Numbered from the stretch's first letter, positions 8,875 to 17,392 are shown. The stretch is 64,000 nt of DNA from Pseudomonas sp. BBP2017 (GCF_003024385.1 NZ_PVZN01000002.1:62001-126000); one strand, 5' to 3'. Numbers and translations are program-made. Notes: generated by a model not told the origin, from the sequence alone.

Positions 8875-9444
8875 ATGAGCAGAGCAAAAATGGCGGTATA
8901 TGGCGGGGCGTTCAACCCTCCGCACGCAGGGCACGCCCAGGTGATGACTTCGCTGCTGAGCCAGGCAGAGCGCGTACTGGTTGTGCCTTCGTTCTCCCAC
9001 CCATTTGGAAAGCAAATGGTGGATTTCGACTTGCGCATCCAGTGGCTGGAAAAAATCCTCGGGGTTTTCAGCGAGCCGCGCCTTGTTGTCGATACTTGCG
9101 AGCGCGAGCTGTTCAGGCACAAGTCCCCGATTTTCAGCATTGACCTGCTCAGGTTCGTCGCGGATCGCTTCAGCCTGGAGAAAAAGGACGTTGCCCTGGT
9201 GATGGGTGAAGACAACCAAAAGGTACTTCACACGTTCTATGGGTACCAGGCGATCATGGATGAGTTCTCGGTCATCACGATGCCTGAGACCATCAACGTT
9301 CACAGCACGATGATCCGTGACGCGCTAAAGGCCGGTGGTGACATCCCCTCGAAATGGATGGCGCCAGGGCTGCGGATGACGGATTACCTTGATTTCGCTG
9401 ATACTGGATGGATTTCCTCAGATCAACCATTGAAGAGTGCGTAA
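8875..9444 (+). CDS. nadD2: Nicotinate/nicotinamide mononucleotide adenylyltransferase family protein (NadD2)
   Basis: 189 residues. Nucleotidyltransferase fold: GGAFNPPHAGHAQVM at the N-terminus carries the (H/T)xGH ATP-binding motif, and INVHSTMIRDALKAGGD near the C-terminus is the ISSTxxR-type motif of NMN adenylyltransferases (here VHSTMIR). It would join NaMN or NMN to AMP. The start at 8875 is preceded by a strong GGAAGGAGG; a longer reading from 8785 would run through the candidate operator. Matches PA4917 by position. Pseudomonas has another, housekeeping nadD elsewhere, so this is the salvage paralogue. Whether it prefers NMN or NaMN cannot be told from sequence. Confidence 0.88.
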   Translation: MSRAKMAVYGGAFNPPHAGHAQVMTSLLSQAERVLVVPSFSHPFGKQMVDFDLRIQWLEKILGVFSEPRLVVDTCERELFRHKSPIFSIDLLRFVADRFSLEKKDVALVMGEDNQKVLHTFYGYQAIMDEFSVITMPETINVHSTMIRDALKAGGDIPSKWMAPGLRMTDYLDFADTGWISSDQPLKSA

Positions 9445-9445
9445 C

Positions 9446-10159
9446 GTGAGTGGAGAACGAAGAGGCACCATACAGTCGGTCGATGTCGGGATCCTTCGAT
9501 TCAATCGCGAGCTTGGCCGTGCGGAAATTCTGGTCCACAAGCGGCAAAACCCTGACGAGCCTTATTTCGGTCAGTGGGCTTTGCCAGGGCTGGTCATCAA
9601 TGGGGACACGGAGGATCAAAGCCTGGAAGCGGCAATTGATCGCCTGCTGGTTTCACCCAAGGTCGGGATTACCGTTAGCCATTGTGAGCAGGTGGTAACG
9701 GTAGGTAATGCCGTACGTGACCCCAGGGGTTGGGCCACGACTACCGTTTACATGGCCATGGTCGATGACTCGGTTGCTGTGGAAGGCGACAAACAGTGGG
9801 TAGACCTGGTTGCTGTAAGCGAGAAGAGGTTCTTGCTGGCGTTCGACCACAACGAACTCGTCGGCAGAATCAGAGTGCGCCTGGCGGGTAAATTCCGCTA
9901 CACCAGCATTGGTTTCGCCATGCTGCCGATGAAGTTCACCATGACGGATGTGATCACATTGTTCTCGGTGGTAAGGGGCGCTAACCCGGCCAAGGGCAAG
10001 ACGAGCATCGTCCAGCGGGTCAAGAAAATGATCGAAGCGCAGCTCATCGTATTGACTGACGAAACCGTCCCGCTCGCGATGGGCCGGCCACAAAACCTTT
10101 ACCTCAAGCTCAAGCCGGAAGTGATTTTCGAGTTTGATCGGGCACTGTCAGATGACTAA
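9446..10159 (+). CDS. nrtR: NrtR, Nudix-related transcriptional regulator of NAD metabolism
   Basis: About 237 residues. The N-terminal half is a Nudix fold (ILVHKRQNPDEPYFGQWALP) and the C-terminal third is a winged helix (TDVITLFSVVRG). The Nudix box is degenerate: after ALPGLVINGDTED the REXXEE catalytic core is absent, being replaced by AAIDRLLVSPKVG, so hydrolysis is not expected. That is the hallmark of NrtR, which senses ADP-ribose/NAD and represses NAD salvage genes. It starts at GTG 9446, 1 base after nadD2 stops; GTG 9437 is an alternative. Same position as PA4916. Confidence 0.9.
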   Translation: MSGERRGTIQSVDVGILRFNRELGRAEILVHKRQNPDEPYFGQWALPGLVINGDTEDQSLEAAIDRLLVSPKVGITVSHCEQVVTVGNAVRDPRGWATTTVYMAMVDDSVAVEGDKQWVDLVAVSEKRFLLAFDHNELVGRIRVRLAGKFRYTSIGFAMLPMKFTMTDVITLFSVVRGANPAKGKTSIVQRVKKMIEAQLIVLTDETVPLAMGRPQNLYLKLKPEVIFEFDRALSDD

Positions 10160-10169
10160 GGCGTAAATC

Positions 10170-10661
10170 ATGAACGCACCAGAGCAGACTTTTCAGATCT
10201 TGCTGGAGACCCCGTTCTTCAACGTAATCAAGCGCGGTAAGTACTTTATCGTGACGGAGGAGCATGAGGTCAACGCTGCGGTGATCCTGGCCAGGAACAC
10301 CGAGGGCCGGTACCTGATGGTTCAGCACTACCGTGGTGCCATTGACCAGGATTCCCTGGAACTGCCGCGCGGTGGCCGTAAACCGAACGAAACACTGCTA
10401 GAGACCGCCAAGCGCGAGCTGTTGGAGGAGACTGGGTATACGGCAGCGTCATGGGCGTTTCTCGGCAAGGTGCACACCAACACTTCACTGATCCGAAGCT
10501 CGGTCGAAGTGTACCTGGCTGTTGATGCGGTGCAGGTGACAACAGAAACGGATGGCGAGACCAAGGGTACCTTGGCGTATACCGAGGAAGCGTTGAAAGG
10601 CCTGATCCGTGCCGGCAAGATCACCGATGCGCACACACTGTCGGCCTGGGCGATGCGCTAG
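10170..10661 (+). CDS. Nudix hydrolase, probably ADP-ribose pyrophosphatase type
   Basis: 163 residues with an intact Nudix box: GGRKPNETLLETAKRELLEE followed by TGY, fitting GX5EX7REUXEEXGU. The upstream LPRGG and downstream proline-free region resemble the ADP-ribose pyrophosphatase group. It lies 10 bases after nrtR on the same strand, so it is likely the third gene of the nadD2-nrtR operon. A role in ADP-ribose or NAD turnover would fit, as ADP-ribose is an NrtR effector in studied systems. The substrate is inference. It converges with the ATPase gene, ending 8 bases apart. Confidence 0.85.
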   Translation: MNAPEQTFQILLETPFFNVIKRGKYFIVTEEHEVNAAVILARNTEGRYLMVQHYRGAIDQDSLELPRGGRKPNETLLETAKRELLEETGYTAASWAFLGKVHTNTSLIRSSVEVYLAVDAVQVTTETDGETKGTLAYTEEALKGLIRAGKITDAHTLSAWAMR

Positions 10662-10669
10662 TCGTATCG

Positions 10670-11767
10670 TCAGCCGATCTGGCGCAGTTGACCCAGGCGG
10701 CTGCGGGTCCGTGCCAGGTCGCTGGCCGTGCCTTGCAGGCTCTCGTCGAGCGACGCTGCGCCGATCAGTACCAGGTGCTTGTCCTGGTCATAGAGCACAT
10801 CCACCAGGTTGATGAAGCGCTGTTGCTCGGCGGTTGAGCACTGCGCCAGGCGCGGCAGACCGTTGAGGATCCAGTGATCGAAACGCCGGGCCAGTTCCAG
10901 GTAATCGATGACGGCCGTGGGCTGTTCGCAGAGCTGAGCAAAATCAAACCCCACGGTGTCTTGCCGGATGAACCGCGCCTGCAACTGACGCTTGCCTACC
11001 TGAAGGGGCATCGAGACGTCGGCAAACGACGGTAGTTGCAACGCTTGACGTTGTTCCGGGCTACCAGGGCAGAGGTAGTGACCTTGAGTGAATCGCTGCT
11101 GGCTGGCGGCGTTGGGCAGGCTGCGGTAATCCTGCTCGCCATCGACCTGCAGCACCTGCATCTGGCTGTTGATCAGGCCTATGACTGGCTTGAAACGCTG
11201 GTGATAGAGCGGATTGGGCAACAGCCCTTCAGGCGCGTAGTTGGAGGTCACCAGGACAAAGATGCGCCGGGCGAACAAGGCCTGGAACAACCGGGTGATC
11301 AGCATCGCGTCGCCGATGTCGTGGACATGGAACTCATCGAAGCACAACACCTGGCAGGCCTCGAGCAATTGATCCAGAGTACAGGCCAGGGCATCGTCTT
11401 GGTGGCGGTGTTCGAACATGCCCTGATGCAGGCGGGCGAAGAAATCGTGAAAGTGCAAGCGGCGCTTGTGCGTCTGGGGCAAGGCCTGGAAGAAACCATC
11501 GAGCAGCCAGCTTTTGCCGCGGCCGACCGCTCCGTGCAGATACAGGCTGCGGGCCTGGCCGCTTTCAAGGCGGGCGGCCTGGGTCGCCATGTGTTCGATG
11601 ACCTGCAACTGGCCGCCACTCAGGGTGTAGCCTTGGGCGGCGGCTTTGTTGCGAAAATACTGACGTACGGTGTCAGCACGGTCGGCTTCGTCGTGCGCCA
11701 CAGCCCTGAGGCGTTGGCGCAGGGCACGCAGCGGCGAACGTATCCAGGAGATCGGCAGGGCAGGCAA
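10670..11767 (-). CDS. ZapE/AFG1-like P-loop ATPase
   Basis: 365 residues, the length of ZapE. Walker A is LHGAVGRGKSWLLDGFF near residue 78; Walker B is CQVLCFDEFHVHDIGDAML near residue 140; then LFARRIFVLVTSNYAPEGLL, all typical of AFG1/ZapE. ZapE interacts with FtsZ and the Z-ring in E. coli; the mitochondrial AFG1 homologue works with proteases. Pseudomonas carries a zapE near rplM/petABC, so this copy may be a paralogue; that is from general knowledge. It is transcribed leftward, convergent with the NAD regulon. Confidence 0.8.
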   Translation of the reverse strand: MPALPISWIRSPLRALRQRLRAVAHDEADRADTVRQYFRNKAAAQGYTLSGGQLQVIEHMATQAARLESGQARSLYLHGAVGRGKSWLLDGFFQALPQTHKRRLHFHDFFARLHQGMFEHRHQDDALACTLDQLLEACQVLCFDEFHVHDIGDAMLITRLFQALFARRIFVLVTSNYAPEGLLPNPLYHQRFKPVIGLINSQMQVLQVDGEQDYRSLPNAASQQRFTQGHYLCPGSPEQRQALQLPSFADVSMPLQVGKRQLQARFIRQDTVGFDFAQLCEQPTAVIDYLELARRFDHWILNGLPRLAQCSTAEQQRFINLVDVLYDQDKHLVLIGAASLDESLQGTASDLARTRSRLGQLRQIG

Positions 11768-11975
11768 TCAGGGCTCCTTGAGGTTAACGCGACTCAAGGA
11801 CCGGCTTGAGCGAGCGCGGCTAATTTAACCAATATGCTCCAGAGCTGCCAGCGCTCCGGGCAGGGCTAGTCTGGCGAATAATCCTGTACTAGGCCTGTAG
11901 GTTTTCTCGCCAGCTGGCAGCTTTTTTCTCGACTGCTACCCTCAAGGTCAGATAAATCCTGCATTCAAGGACGTG

Positions 11976-12506
11976 ATGGTGAAGGGACGCTCTCTGGCGG
12001 TGATGCTCGGGCTGGTCGTTGCTGACAGTTCGCTCGCCGCCCAGTTCATGGTTGAAGTCAAAGTACACGTGCAGCGCGGCTGCGTACTCATCCACCAGCC
12101 CCGCGAAGCCGGTGCACAGGCACTGGGTGTCCTCGACTTCGGCAGCACGGCCCGGCTGGACCTGCCATCCGCTGCCATGAGCGCGCAGTTACTGAGCCAG
12201 CGCCCGCCGCGCCTTGAGTGCAACCCTGACACCAGCTACCAGGTCCAGGTCGACGCCGGTCAACACGGCGGCGTGGGCGAAGTACGTTACCTGACCAGCG
12301 CCCAGCCTTCGGCCCGGCCCATCCCGTATCGCCTGTATCAGGATCCGGCCTGGCGCGTGCCGCTGCCGGTCAATGCGACACAGCATGCGCGAGTGCCCGC
12401 CAGCGGTTCGCTGGAACTTCCGTTGTATGCCCGCATCGACAGCCTTGACCAGGTGCCAGCGGTTGGTCGTTATTCGGATTTGCTCAAGGTGACCGTCACC
12501 TGGTGA
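11976..12506 (+). CDS. Spore coat U (SCPU/Csu) domain pilus subunit 1
   Basis: About 176 residues from the ATG at 11976, preceded by CAAGGA. A short signal-like N-terminus (MVKGRSLAVMLGLVVADSSLA) precedes a beta-rich SCPU domain with LQVGxxDFGS-like GVLDFGSTARLD, one early cysteine (QRGCVLI) paired with CNPDTSYQVQVDAG, and the C-terminal GRYSDLLKVTVTW ending that marks the donor strand region of Csu subunits. First gene of the csu-type operon that runs to 18354. Less conserved at the N-terminus than subunits 2-4. Confidence 0.85.
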   Translation: MVKGRSLAVMLGLVVADSSLAAQFMVEVKVHVQRGCVLIHQPREAGAQALGVLDFGSTARLDLPSAAMSAQLLSQRPPRLECNPDTSYQVQVDAGQHGGVGEVRYLTSAQPSARPIPYRLYQDPAWRVPLPVNATQHARVPASGSLELPLYARIDSLDQVPAVGRYSDLLKVTVTW

Positions 12507-12556
12507 AGGCCACTGTGTCGCCTGCTGAAGCGGTGCCTGCTAAAGGAACTGGCAGA

Positions 12557-13087
12557 ATGAAAAAAGCCCTGTTGTTGAGTATCGGCCCGTTGTTACTGGT
12601 GAGCCCTGATGCCTTCGCCGGTGCGACCGGGCATATCCAGGCGCGACTGGTGATCAGTGCCGCTTGCCAGATCAGCGGCGACCTCGGCAGCAGCATCGAC
12701 ACCTCCGGGGCCGGTGTACTGGATTTTGGCAGCCAGGGCCCGAGCTGGAACAACCCACTGTATTCGCGCCTGGATGAGGTGGGTGCGGCGGGCCGCCTGC
12801 AGGTGCGCTGCAACCCTTCGGTACGGGCCTTTAGCGTCAGTATCAATGGCGGTGCCAATGGCGATGGGGCCAATCGCCGGCTGCGTAATGGCCGTGAGCT
12901 GATCCCCTATCAATTGTCGGCCGACCTCTCGGGCAGTGCCCGCTATGGCATTGGTCAGCAGCGCAATTTCGCCATCAACAGTGCCGCGCAGATCCCCATA
13001 CCGATCTACGGCGCGGTGCTCGCCCATCCCAAGGTGCTACCGGCCGGCATTTATCGCGACACCCTGATGGTGACCCTGGACTGGTAA
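12557..13087 (+). CDS. SCPU/Csu domain pilus subunit 2
   Basis: 176 residues. Start set at the ATG at 12557 behind AAAGGAAC, giving the signal peptide MKKALLLSIGPLLLVSPDAFA; a longer reading from GTG 12503 would bury the signal. The mature part has ARLVISAACQISGD, GVLDFGSQGPSW, the second cysteine in QVRCNPSVRAFSVSINGG, RLRNGRELIPYQLS and the ending GIYRDTLMVTLDW. This is the standard Csu subunit pattern. Exported through Sec, then handed by the chaperone to the usher. Confidence 0.9.
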   Translation: MKKALLLSIGPLLLVSPDAFAGATGHIQARLVISAACQISGDLGSSIDTSGAGVLDFGSQGPSWNNPLYSRLDEVGAAGRLQVRCNPSVRAFSVSINGGANGDGANRRLRNGRELIPYQLSADLSGSARYGIGQQRNFAINSAAQIPIPIYGAVLAHPKVLPAGIYRDTLMVTLDW

Positions 13088-13104
13088 CACGCAAGGAGTG
13101 ACTC

Positions 13105-13638
13105 ATGCAGCGTTACATTTCTCGCTTCATCTTTGCCGGTATCGGTCTCGTGCTGTGTACGCAAGCCCAGGCCGCGAGCGTTACCGGGCAGATCGATGCC
13201 ACCCTGACCTTGACTGCCAGCTGTCAGGTCAATGGTGCCAGCGGCAGCAGTGGTCTGGATTTCGGTGCGCTGAATTTCGGCACCCTGGATGCGCTGTTCA
13301 CCCAGGCCCCGGGTCAGGTGCTGGGCGGTGGTGGCGGGGCAATGAGTATCCTTTGCTCCAGTGGAACGGTGCCGGTGGTGAAAATCGGTACGGGTGCCCA
13401 CGATTCTCAATCCGCTGGTGGTACCCGGGCGCTGGCCGATGGCGCTGGCAACTTTGTGCCTTATGACTTCTATACCGACGCAGGGCATTCCCAGCTGTTG
13501 GCGATCAACGGCACGATCACCCTGCCGACCAGCACCGGCGTTGCGCAGACGGTCAACCTTTATGGCCTGGCCAAGGGCAAGGCTGGCCTGCCGGCGGGGG
13601 TCTACACCGACACGGTGAACGTCGAGTTGAGTTTCTGA
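13105..13638 (+). CDS. SCPU/Csu domain pilus subunit 3
   Basis: 177 residues with a signal peptide ending at TQAQAAS, then VTGQIDATLTLTASCQVNG, LDFGALNFGTLDALF, ILCSSGTVPVVKIGTGAHD, RALADGAGNFVPYDFYTDAG and the ending GVYTDTVNVELSF. It is the closest of the four to the major subunit CsuA/B of Acinetobacter (TLTASCQVNG block), so it may form the shaft; that is inference. The start ATG at 13105 follows CAAGGAGTG. Neighbours overlap or sit within 20 bases, giving one transcript. Confidence 0.9.
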   Translation: MQRYISRFIFAGIGLVLCTQAQAASVTGQIDATLTLTASCQVNGASGSSGLDFGALNFGTLDALFTQAPGQVLGGGGGAMSILCSSGTVPVVKIGTGAHDSQSAGGTRALADGAGNFVPYDFYTDAGHSQLLAINGTITLPTSTGVAQTVNLYGLAKGKAGLPAGVYTDTVNVELSF

Positions 13639-13641
13639 GGC

Positions 13642-14145
13642 GTGTTACGCCCGCTGTATGGGCTAATGGCGGTGCTGGTGTGGAGCGCCCCCGCGCCGTT
13701 GACAGCACAAGTCGGCAGCAGCTTCCAGGTCAGTGCCCAGGTGGTGGCGGGATGCCTGGTGGTCGGCGGGGTGAGTCACTACGGCAACCTCAACTTCGGC
13801 AGCCATTCGGCGCTGGCCAGCGGCACTGTCAGCACCGCACTCACTGGCACCAGCGTGACCCTGCAATGTACGCCGGGAGTGGCACTGAGCATGAGCATCG
13901 GTGGCGGACAGAACACCAGCAGCGGCACCCGCAATCTCAAACGCAGCACGGGCTCGCAATTGCTGGCCTACCAATTGTTCGGCGACGCCGGCTTCAGCCA
14001 GAACCTGGGTATCGATCAGAGCGTTGCGGTGACCTACAGCGACCCCAATGCAATCAAGTTGCCGGTGTATGCCCAGGCGCAATTGAGCGGCACCCTGCCG
14101 GCAGGCAGCTACACCGATGTGGTGCAAGTGGTGCTGACCTGGTGA
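13642..14145 (+). CDS. SCPU/Csu domain pilus subunit 4
   Basis: 167 residues read from GTG 13642, 3 bases after the previous stop; the first in-frame ATG is 13666. Signal-like MLRPLYGLMAVLVWSAPAPL, then VSAQVVAGCLVVGG, LNFGSHSALASG, VTLQCTPGVALSMSIGGGQN, RNLKRSTGSQLLAYQLFGDA and the ending GSYTDVVQVVLTW. Typical Csu subunit. The lack of a clear ribosome site suggests translational coupling to subunit 3. Confidence 0.88.
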   Translation: MLRPLYGLMAVLVWSAPAPLTAQVGSSFQVSAQVVAGCLVVGGVSHYGNLNFGSHSALASGTVSTALTGTSVTLQCTPGVALSMSIGGGQNTSSGTRNLKRSTGSQLLAYQLFGDAGFSQNLGIDQSVAVTYSDPNAIKLPVYAQAQLSGTLPAGSYTDVVQVVLTW

Positions 14146-14186
14146 GAAGACTTGCCGGGTGTATTCGACAACCAAGGAGACTGTGG

Positions 14187-14978
14187 ATGAGGGTAAGCGC
14201 AGGCAATTGGCGCGGGATAATCAAAGGGCTTGGCTGCATGCTGGCGGTGCTGTTCGGCGCACCACTGCAGGCGGCGACCTCGGTGCTGATCTGGCCAATT
14301 GATCCGGTGCTTGAGGCTGACCAGAAAGCCACGGCGCTGTGGCTGGAAAATCGCGGCACAGCAGCGGCCCACCTGCAGGTGCGGGTGTTCGCCTGGCGCC
14401 AGGGCGACTACGACGATCAGTACCAGGCTCAGCGCGAGATTATTGGCAGCCCACCGGTGGCGAATATCGCTCCGGGGCAAAAGCAGTTGATCCGTCTGAC
14501 CCGCACCGGTGCCTCCCCGGCGGGCCAGGAGCAAGCCTACCGGATCATTATCGATGAGATCCCGCCGGCCTTGCCGGACGCCACCACCATTGACAAACCG
14601 CACGCTGCGATCCGTTTTCAGATGCGCTACTCGATACCGCTGTTCGTCTATGGCCAGGGCCTGTGGGGCAAGCCGGACGCCAGCGGCCAGCGCTCCCCGA
14701 GCGGTGTCGGCAAGCCGGCGCTGAGCTGGCGCGTGGTCTCGGTGCAGGGCCGGCCCTATGTGGAAATTCGCAATACCGGGCCTGTGCATGCGCGTCTGAC
14801 CGATGTCGTACTGCAACAGGCTGGACACAACCGCCCGCTGGTCGAAGGTCTGCTCGGCTACGTACTGCCCGGCGCCAGCATGCGCTGGCCGGTGCCGCAA
14901 CCGATGACAGCGGCCACGGTGCTCAAAGGCCGGATCAACGGTCAGGAGCCAGCACAGACCCTGAGTCAGGGGCAATAA
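14187..14978 (+). CDS. csuC: Csu-type periplasmic pilus chaperone
   Basis: 263 residues from the ATG at 14187, preceded by AAGGAGA. The frame stays open far upstream over subunit 4, but that extension is only an overlap artefact. Signal peptide ends near APLQAATS; then the PapD-like immunoglobulin fold: VLIWPIDPVLEADQKATALW, WLENRG, VRVFAWRQGDYDDQY, the IAPGQKQLIRLTR segment and IRFQMRYSIPLFVYG. The long F1-G1 region is of the archaic (Csu/FGL-like) class. It folds subunits in the periplasm and delivers them to CsuD. Confidence 0.9.
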   Translation: MRVSAGNWRGIIKGLGCMLAVLFGAPLQAATSVLIWPIDPVLEADQKATALWLENRGTAAAHLQVRVFAWRQGDYDDQYQAQREIIGSPPVANIAPGQKQLIRLTRTGASPAGQEQAYRIIIDEIPPALPDATTIDKPHAAIRFQMRYSIPLFVYGQGLWGKPDASGQRSPSGVGKPALSWRVVSVQGRPYVEIRNTGPVHARLTDVVLQQAGHNRPLVEGLLGYVLPGASMRWPVPQPMTAATVLKGRINGQEPAQTLSQGQ

Positions 14979-15023
14979 GCGCTCAGTGATACGGCGGGAA
15001 CAGGGGCCAGGGAGGACCCGGAA

Positions 15024-15044
15024 ATGGTTGGATACTGTGTGTGA
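15024..15044 (+). CDS. Six-codon leader peptide before csuD (MVGYCV)
   Basis: GGAGG at 15011-15015 is followed at a normal distance by ATG 15024, which reads MVGYCV and stops at TGA 15042-15044. That stop overlaps the GTG start of csuD (15041) in a GTGA junction. It is the only visible ribosome site for csuD, so this tiny reading frame may couple usher translation. Too short to support by itself. Confidence 0.3.
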   Translation: MVGYCV

Positions 15045-17392
15045 GTATTTCACCGGCCACGACCCGCTGGCGGGTGCTGGCGGCCTGTGCGCTGTTGGTG
15101 CTGGGCTGCGGCCCGTTGCGTGGCGGCGAGCTGCCACCGCCACCGCCCAGCCTGCAAGCGATTGGCGAGGCGCAGTTGTACCTGGAACTGGTGGTCAATC
15201 AGATGAGCAGCCCTGAGCTGGTGGCGGTGCAGCAACGCGCCGGGCGCCTGTACATGGCCACGGCGGACCTGCAGGCGGCGGGTATCCGGGTGCCGGGGTT
15301 GAGCGGCGCTGAAGTGGCCCTGGACACGATCAGCGGTCTGCACAGCGACTACGACAGTCAGGGCCAGCGCCTGCTCCTGCAAGTGCCCGCCGCCTGGCTA
15401 CCGACTCAGGCCATCGGTAACCGTCAGTTGTACCCGGCCAGCGATGCCCGCAGCAGCTTTGGAGCATTGCTGAACTATGACCTGTACCTGAACGACACCG
15501 ACGACGGCGGTACCTATCTTGCCGCCTGGAACGAGCTGCGCCTGTTTGACAGCTGGGGCACCTTATCGACCACGGGGCAGTGGCGCCAGGCCATGGGCAG
15601 CAGCGAGTTCGATGACAGCCAGCACGGCTTTCGGCGCTATGACAGCACCTGGCGCTATAGTGACGAAGCGCGCCTGCTGACGCTGGAAGTGGGCGACGTG
15701 CTCAGTGGCGCCTTGCCCTGGACCAGCTCGGTGCGCCTGGGCGGCGTGCAGGTCTCGCGGGACTTCGCCGTGCGCCCGGACCTGGTCACCTATCCCTTGC
15801 CGGCGTTCGCCGGCGAAGCGGCGGTCCCCTCATCGCTGGATCTGTTCATCAACGGCTACAAAAGTTCCAGCGCCGAGCTGCAGCCTGGGCCCTACACCCT
15901 GACCAACATCCCCTTTATCAATGGCGCCGGTGAAGCAGTGGTGGTGACTACCGATGCCCTGGGTCGCCAGGTGTCCACCACCTTGCCGTTCTATGTCACC
16001 AGCAACTTGCTGCAAAAGGGCCTGAGCGATTTCTCGGTTGCTGCCGGCAGCCTGCGTCGCGACTATGCCTTGCGCGATTTTTCCTACGGTCCGGGCGTGG
16101 CCGCCGCTAGCCTGCGTTATGGCCTGAGTGATCGCTTCACCCTGGAAAGTCACGCCGAAGCCGCTGAATCCCTGGCGTTGGGCGGTGTCGGTGGCAATTG
16201 GCAGGTCGGCAACTGGGGTGTGGTCAATGCGGCGTTGAGCCAAAGCAGCTTCGACAGCAGCAGCGGGCAGCAGTGGAGCCTGGGCTATCAGTACAACAGC
16301 TCGCGTCTGGGCTTCAATTATCAGCGTTTGCAACGTCGCGGCGATTACGCCGACCTGTCACTGGTCGACAGCCCTTACACGCGCCTGAGCCAGCGCAGCG
16401 AACACGTCACCCTGAGCCTGAACCTGGAGCGCTATGGCAGCCTGGGTGCTGGCTATTTCGATGTGCGTGCCGGTGACAATAGCCGCACCCGCCTGTTCAA
16501 CCTGAGCTGGAGCAAGCCCTTGTGGGGCAACAGCAGCCTGTACCTGTCGGCCAACCGCGAGATCGGTGATAGCCAATGGGCTGTTCAGGCGCAATGGGTG
16601 ATTCCGTTCGATTTGAGCGCAACGCTGAGCTTGAGCCTTGAACGCAATAAGGATGGCGAAAGTCTGCAACGGGTCAACTACAGCCGTGCGGTGCCGGCCG
16701 ACGGCGGCGTGGGCTACAACCTCGGTTATGCCGATGGTGACCGCGAGGCCTATCGTCAGGCCGACCTGACCTGGCGCCTGCAGGCGGTGCAGTTGCAGGT
16801 TGGCGCCTATGGCACTGATGGCGACACTACGCGCTGGGCAGATGCCAGCGGCTCACTGGTGTGGATGGATGCCGGGGTGTTTGCCGCCAATCGCATTGAC
16901 GACGCTTTTGTGCTGGTCAGTACCGATGGTTTTGCCGATGTACCGGTGCGTTACGAGAACCAACTGGTCGGCCGCACCGACAGCAATGGGCATTTGCTGG
17001 TGCCCTGGAGCAGCGGTTACTACCGGGGGAAATACGAGATCGACCCGATGGAGCTGCCCAGTACCGTGCAAGTGCCGCAGGTCGAACAGCGCCTGGCGGT
17101 ACGTCGCGGCACGGGTTATCTGCTGGAGTTCCCGATGCAACGGGTGGTAGCGGCCAGTATTCACCTGGTCGACGCCACGCAGCGCGACCTGCCACTGGGC
17201 AGCCGGGTGTTGGATGAACAGCGTGGCACTCGCACCGTTGTCGGGTGGGATGGGCTGGTCTATCTGGAGGGGCTGGCCGAACACAATAGCTTGGCGGTCG
17301 AACGCAGCGATGGTGACCGCTGTCGTGTGCAGTTCAGTGTTGAGGGCGATCAACCGCAGGTGCCGCTGATCGGGCCGCTGGTGTGTCAATGA
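15041..17392 (+). CDS. csuD: Csu-type outer-membrane usher
   Basis: 783 residues, typical of archaic ushers. After a signal-like N-terminus there is a proline run (PPPPP), the N-terminal domain, then the 24-strand beta-barrel with the plug region GGVQVSRDFAVRPDLVTYPL, and PGPYTLTNIPFINGAGEAVV. The C-terminal domain carries the cysteine pair in GDRCRVQF and GPLVCQ. It forms the secretion pore for pilus subunits in the outer membrane. The start is GTG 15041, chosen as the first codon of the open signal region; the true start is slightly uncertain. Its stop overlaps the csuE start (ATGA). Confidence 0.92.
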   Translation: MSISPATTRWRVLAACALLVLGCGPLRGGELPPPPPSLQAIGEAQLYLELVVNQMSSPELVAVQQRAGRLYMATADLQAAGIRVPGLSGAEVALDTISGLHSDYDSQGQRLLLQVPAAWLPTQAIGNRQLYPASDARSSFGALLNYDLYLNDTDDGGTYLAAWNELRLFDSWGTLSTTGQWRQAMGSSEFDDSQHGFRRYDSTWRYSDEARLLTLEVGDVLSGALPWTSSVRLGGVQVSRDFAVRPDLVTYPLPAFAGEAAVPSSLDLFINGYKSSSAELQPGPYTLTNIPFINGAGEAVVVTTDALGRQVSTTLPFYVTSNLLQKGLSDFSVAAGSLRRDYALRDFSYGPGVAAASLRYGLSDRFTLESHAEAAESLALGGVGGNWQVGNWGVVNAALSQSSFDSSSGQQWSLGYQYNSSRLGFNYQRLQRRGDYADLSLVDSPYTRLSQRSEHVTLSLNLERYGSLGAGYFDVRAGDNSRTRLFNLSWSKPLWGNSSLYLSANREIGDSQWAVQAQWVIPFDLSATLSLSLERNKDGESLQRVNYSRAVPADGGVGYNLGYADGDREAYRQADLTWRLQAVQLQVGAYGTDGDTTRWADASGSLVWMDAGVFAANRIDDAFVLVSTDGFADVPVRYENQLVGRTDSNGHLLVPWSSGYYRGKYEIDPMELPSTVQVPQVEQRLAVRRGTGYLLEFPMQRVVAASIHLVDATQRDLPLGSRVLDEQRGTRTVVGWDGLVYLEGLAEHNSLAVERSDGDRCRVQFSVEGDQPQVPLIGPLVCQ

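Noticed and set aside
5923-10661. NAD cluster considered as a phage-type NAD+ reconstitution (NARP) system
   Set aside because: The phosphoribosyltransferase is PncB, not NAMPT/NadV, and gene order matches the chromosomal salvage regulon of P. aeruginosa, with a normal NrtR.
13680-14186. Long N-terminal extension of the Csu chaperone frame
   Set aside because: The frame stays open over subunit 4 by chance; a ribosome site and signal peptide place the start at 14187.
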